A DNA stretch of 64,000 nucleotides from Micromonospora sp. WMMD882 (GTDB lineage: Bacteria; Actinomycetota; Actinomycetes; Mycobacteriales; Micromonosporaceae), in assembly GCF_027497255.1 (NCBI RefSeq), contig NZ_CP114903.1, forward strand, positions 372,001 to 436,000, read 5' to 3'. Of the stretch, positions 61,743 through 64,000 are shown one piece after another. Every line of letters starts with the position of its first letter. Position 1 is the stretch's first letter. Both the position numbers and the translations under genes were made by a program. The notes below the pieces were generated by a model that was given only the letters and a program-made list of their open reading frames with translations, was not told where the DNA came from and searched no databases.

Positions 61743-62507
61743 GTGAACGCCGGGTCCGGGGTTCGGCTGCACCACGCCGGGCCGGTGGCCACGGTGACGT
61801 TGAGTCGTCCCGACGTGCTCAACGCCCAGACCCCGGCGATGTGGCGTGCCATGAGTGACTTCTCCCGGCGGCTGCCCGGCGAGGTCCGGGTCGTCGTCGT
61901 GCGTGGTGAGGGCCGGGCGTTCTCCGCCGGGCTGGACCTCTCGGTCGCCACCACGTCCGGGCCGGACTCCTTCGCCGAGCTGGCCACCCTGCCCGAGGCC
62001 GAGTGCGCCGACCGGATCACCGAGTTCCAGGCGGCCTTCACCTGGCTGCACCGGCCGGGCATCGTCTCGGTCGCCGCCGTCCAGGGGCACGCCATCGGCG
62101 CCGGTTTCCAGCTCGCGCTCGCCTGCGACCTGCGGGTGCTCGCCGAGGACGCCCAGCTGTCGATGGCCGAGGTGACCCTCGGGCTGGTGCCCGACCTGGC
62201 CGGCACCGGCCGCCTGGTCGACCTGGTCGGTTACGCCCGCGCCCTGGAGATCTGCGCCACCGGCCGGCGGATGGACGCCGCCGAGGCGGACCGGCTCGGG
62301 CTGGCCACCGTGGTGGTGCCGAACGCCGAGCTGGACGCCGCCACCGAGGACCTGACCGCCGCCCTGCTCGCCCCGCGCCGCGACGCGGTCGTCGAGATCA
62401 AGGCCCTGCTGGTCGGCGCGGCCCGGCGTACCCCTGAGCAGCAGCAGCGGGCCGAACGTGAGGCGCAGGTACGGCGGTTGCGTGATCTTGCGGGACGCGG
62501 AGAGTAG
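61743..62507 (+). CDS. Enoyl-CoA hydratase/isomerase family protein
   Basis: Two hundred and fifty-four residues from the GTG at 61743. GPVATVTLSRPDVLNAQTPA, the oxyanion-hole segment GEGRAFSAGLDLS and AVQGHAIGAGFQLALACDLR, and MAEVTLGLVPDLAGTGRLVDLVG are typical of the crotonase superfamily. The position usually held by a catalytic Glu shows Glu in MAEVTLGL. It probably acts in fatty acid or related CoA-ester metabolism. Confidence 0.92.
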   Translation: MNAGSGVRLHHAGPVATVTLSRPDVLNAQTPAMWRAMSDFSRRLPGEVRVVVVRGEGRAFSAGLDLSVATTSGPDSFAELATLPEAECADRITEFQAAFTWLHRPGIVSVAAVQGHAIGAGFQLALACDLRVLAEDAQLSMAEVTLGLVPDLAGTGRLVDLVGYARALEICATGRRMDAAEADRLGLATVVVPNAELDAATEDLTAALLAPRRDAVVEIKALLVGAARRTPEQQQRAEREAQVRRLRDLAGRGE

Positions 62508-62607
62508 TAAGGACCGATCGGGAAGACCCGGATTACCGCCGAGGTTGTCGTAGTCGTCGGGACAATCACATCCGACGGCTTTTCCGTACCACCCCCGGAG
62601 GTGACGC

Positions 62608-64000
62608 GTGTCGAACCCGCACGGCGGCATGGGCTGGAGCACGCTCCGCTCGATCCGCAACTCTGAGGAGGTCTCGACGCACCGGGTCGCCCGGGGCACC
62701 GGGCAGCGGATCGTCGCGTTCGCCCGCCCGTACCGGCGGGACATCGCGGTGTTCCTGGTCACGGTGGTGCTGGCCGCGGTCATCGGGGTCGCCACGCCGG
62801 TGCTCGCCGGTGACGTCATCAACACCATCACCGCCGGCGGGGCCGACGCCGGCGCGGTCGTGGTCCGACTGGCGCTGTTCATCGCCGGCCTGGCCGTCGC
62901 CGACGCGCTGCTCTCCCTGGCCCAGCGCTGGTACTCCGCCCGCATCGGCGAGGGGATCATCCTCGACCTGCGCACCCGGGTCTACGACCACGTGCAGCGG
63001 ATGCCGTTGCAGTTCTTCTCCCGCACCCAGACCGGCGCGCTGGTCAGCCGGCTCAACAACGACGTCATGGGCGCCCAGCGGGCGTTCACCTCCACCCTCT
63101 CCGGGGTGGTCAGCAACGTCATCCAGCTCGTGCTCACCGCCGCGGTGATGTTCACCCTCTCCTGGCAGATCACCGCCCTGTCGCTGGTGCTGCTGCCGCT
63201 GTTCATCATCCCGGCCCGGCGGGTCGGCAAGCGGCTGGCGGAGATCACCCGGGAGTCGTACGACCTCGACGCCAAGATGAACGCGACGATGACCGAACGG
63301 TTCGGCGTGGCCGGGGCGCTGCTGGTCAAGCTGTTCGGCGCGCCGGAGGTCGAGGCCCGCCGGTTCGCCGGCCGGGCCGAACGGGTCCGCGACATCGGCA
63401 TCCAGTCCGCGATGTACTCGCGGACGTTCTTCGTGGCGATGCTGCTGGTGGCCTCGCTGGCCCAGGCGCTCACCTACGGCCTCGGCGGCTGGCTCGCGGT
63501 CAACGGCGCGGTCAGCGCCGGCACCGTGGTCACCCTGGCCCTGCTGCTGACCCGCCTGTACGGGCCGCTGACCGCGCTGTCCAACGTCCGGGTCGACGTG
63601 ATGAGCGCGCTCGTCTCGTTCGACCGGGTCTTCGAGGTGCTCGACCTGAAGCCGTCGATCGAGGAGAAGCCCGACGCGTCGCCCGTCCCGTCCGGCAACG
63701 GCCGGGTCGAGTTCCGGGACGTCCGGTTCCGCTACCCGAGCGCCTCCGAGGTGTCGCTGGCCTCCCTGGAGGAGGTCGCCACCCTGGACCGGACGGTCAA
63801 CGAGCCGGTGCTGCGGGGCGTGTCGTTCACCGTCGAGCCGGGGCAGATGGTGGCCCTGGTCGGCCCGTCCGGGGCGGGCAAGTCCACCCTGTCGATGCTG
63901 CTCTCCCGGGTCTACGACGTCACCGAGGGGCAGGTGCTCATCGCCGGGCTCGACGTGCGGGACGCCACGCTCGCCTCGCTGCGCGCCGAGATCGGCGTGG
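62608..64000 (+). CDS. ABC exporter (fused membrane and ATPase domains), 3' end outside the window
   Basis: Open from the GTG at 62608, with GGAGG seven bases upstream, to the last base (464 codons visible). Six membrane helices (VFLVTVVLAAVIGVATPVLAG and others), the coupling region SRLNNDVMGAQRAFTSTLSG, and an ATPase domain starting near residue 365 with Walker A LVGPSGAGKSTLSMLLSRVYD at about 414. The signature and Walker B motifs would lie beyond the window. This is the lipid/drug exporter type that works as a dimer. Substrate unknown. Confidence 0.92.
   Translation, partial: MSNPHGGMGWSTLRSIRNSEEVSTHRVARGTGQRIVAFARPYRRDIAVFLVTVVLAAVIGVATPVLAGDVINTITAGGADAGAVVVRLALFIAGLAVADALLSLAQRWYSARIGEGIILDLRTRVYDHVQRMPLQFFSRTQTGALVSRLNNDVMGAQRAFTSTLSGVVSNVIQLVLTAAVMFTLSWQITALSLVLLPLFIIPARRVGKRLAEITRESYDLDAKMNATMTERFGVAGALLVKLFGAPEVEARRFAGRAERVRDIGIQSAMYSRTFFVAMLLVASLAQALTYGLGGWLAVNGAVSAGTVVTLALLLTRLYGPLTALSNVRVDVMSALVSFDRVFEVLDLKPSIEEKPDASPVPSGNGRVEFRDVRFRYPSASEVSLASLEEVATLDRTVNEPVLRGVSFTVEPGQMVALVGPSGAGKSTLSMLLSRVYDVTEGQVLIAGLDVRDATLASLRAEIGV

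Overview
The window is a very GC-rich actinobacterial chromosome segment with many GTG starts and overlapping ATGA junctions. WhiA, OpcA, an actinobacterial VLRF1-type peptidyl-tRNA hydrolase, DUF5753/DUF397 remnants and a full Suf operon point to a filamentous actinomycete. I infer Micromonosporaceae, probably Micromonospora or a close relative; no 16S rRNA or tRNA gene is present to confirm this.

Layout. 1-14.7 kb is mostly housekeeping: the end of a CocE/NonD hydrolase, a cold shock protein, a DedA membrane protein, a metallo-beta-lactamase-fold hydrolase, an RsgA-type GTPase, uvrA, a Tat-type Rieske lipoprotein, a secreted penicillin acylase with a discoidin domain, a secreted endonuclease/phosphatase-fold protein and uvrC. 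14.7-24.5 kb is accessory. An apparently exact 896-bp inverted repeat carries two copies of a small secreted transglycosylase-like gene and encloses a 5'-truncated alpha/beta hydrolase. After it come recQ, a decayed DUF5753/DUF397 fragment, a SWIM zinc-finger protein, a lipoprotein and a secreted glutamyl endopeptidase-like protease.

24.5-50.7 kb is conserved core. rapZ-yvcK-whiA is followed by gap-pgk-tpi-secG on the plus strand. A convergent pentose phosphate and glycolysis operon on the minus strand reads tkt-tal-pgi-zwf-opcA-pgl. The haem O and haem A synthase genes ctaB and ctaA flank a small conserved protein and an ATP-grasp protein. The suf operon reads sufR-sufB-sufD-ferredoxin-sufC-sufS-sufU-sufT, mostly with overlapping or near-zero gene spacing.

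50.7-64 kb mixes core and accessory genes: sodA, acVLRF1, a single-domain GntR regulator, a frameshifted VapBC45-like toxin-antitoxin pair, a YnfA protein, a zinc metallopeptidase, an ABC-F protein with a possible leaderless upstream ORF, a GNAT enzyme, a CadD-like transporter, a short HTH protein, an enoyl-CoA hydratase and the start of an ABC exporter.

The strongest candidate for an undescribed system is at 54.6-57.1 kb. A 728-residue protein fuses a caspase-like protease (His89/Cys145) to a GAF-like middle region and an EAL cyclic-di-GMP phosphodiesterase-type domain with its main catalytic motifs present. It overlaps by four bases a 107-residue protein that resembles the EACC1-type partners of actinobacterial conflict effectors. 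This suggests a nucleotide-controlled, protease-based defence or regulated-death module.
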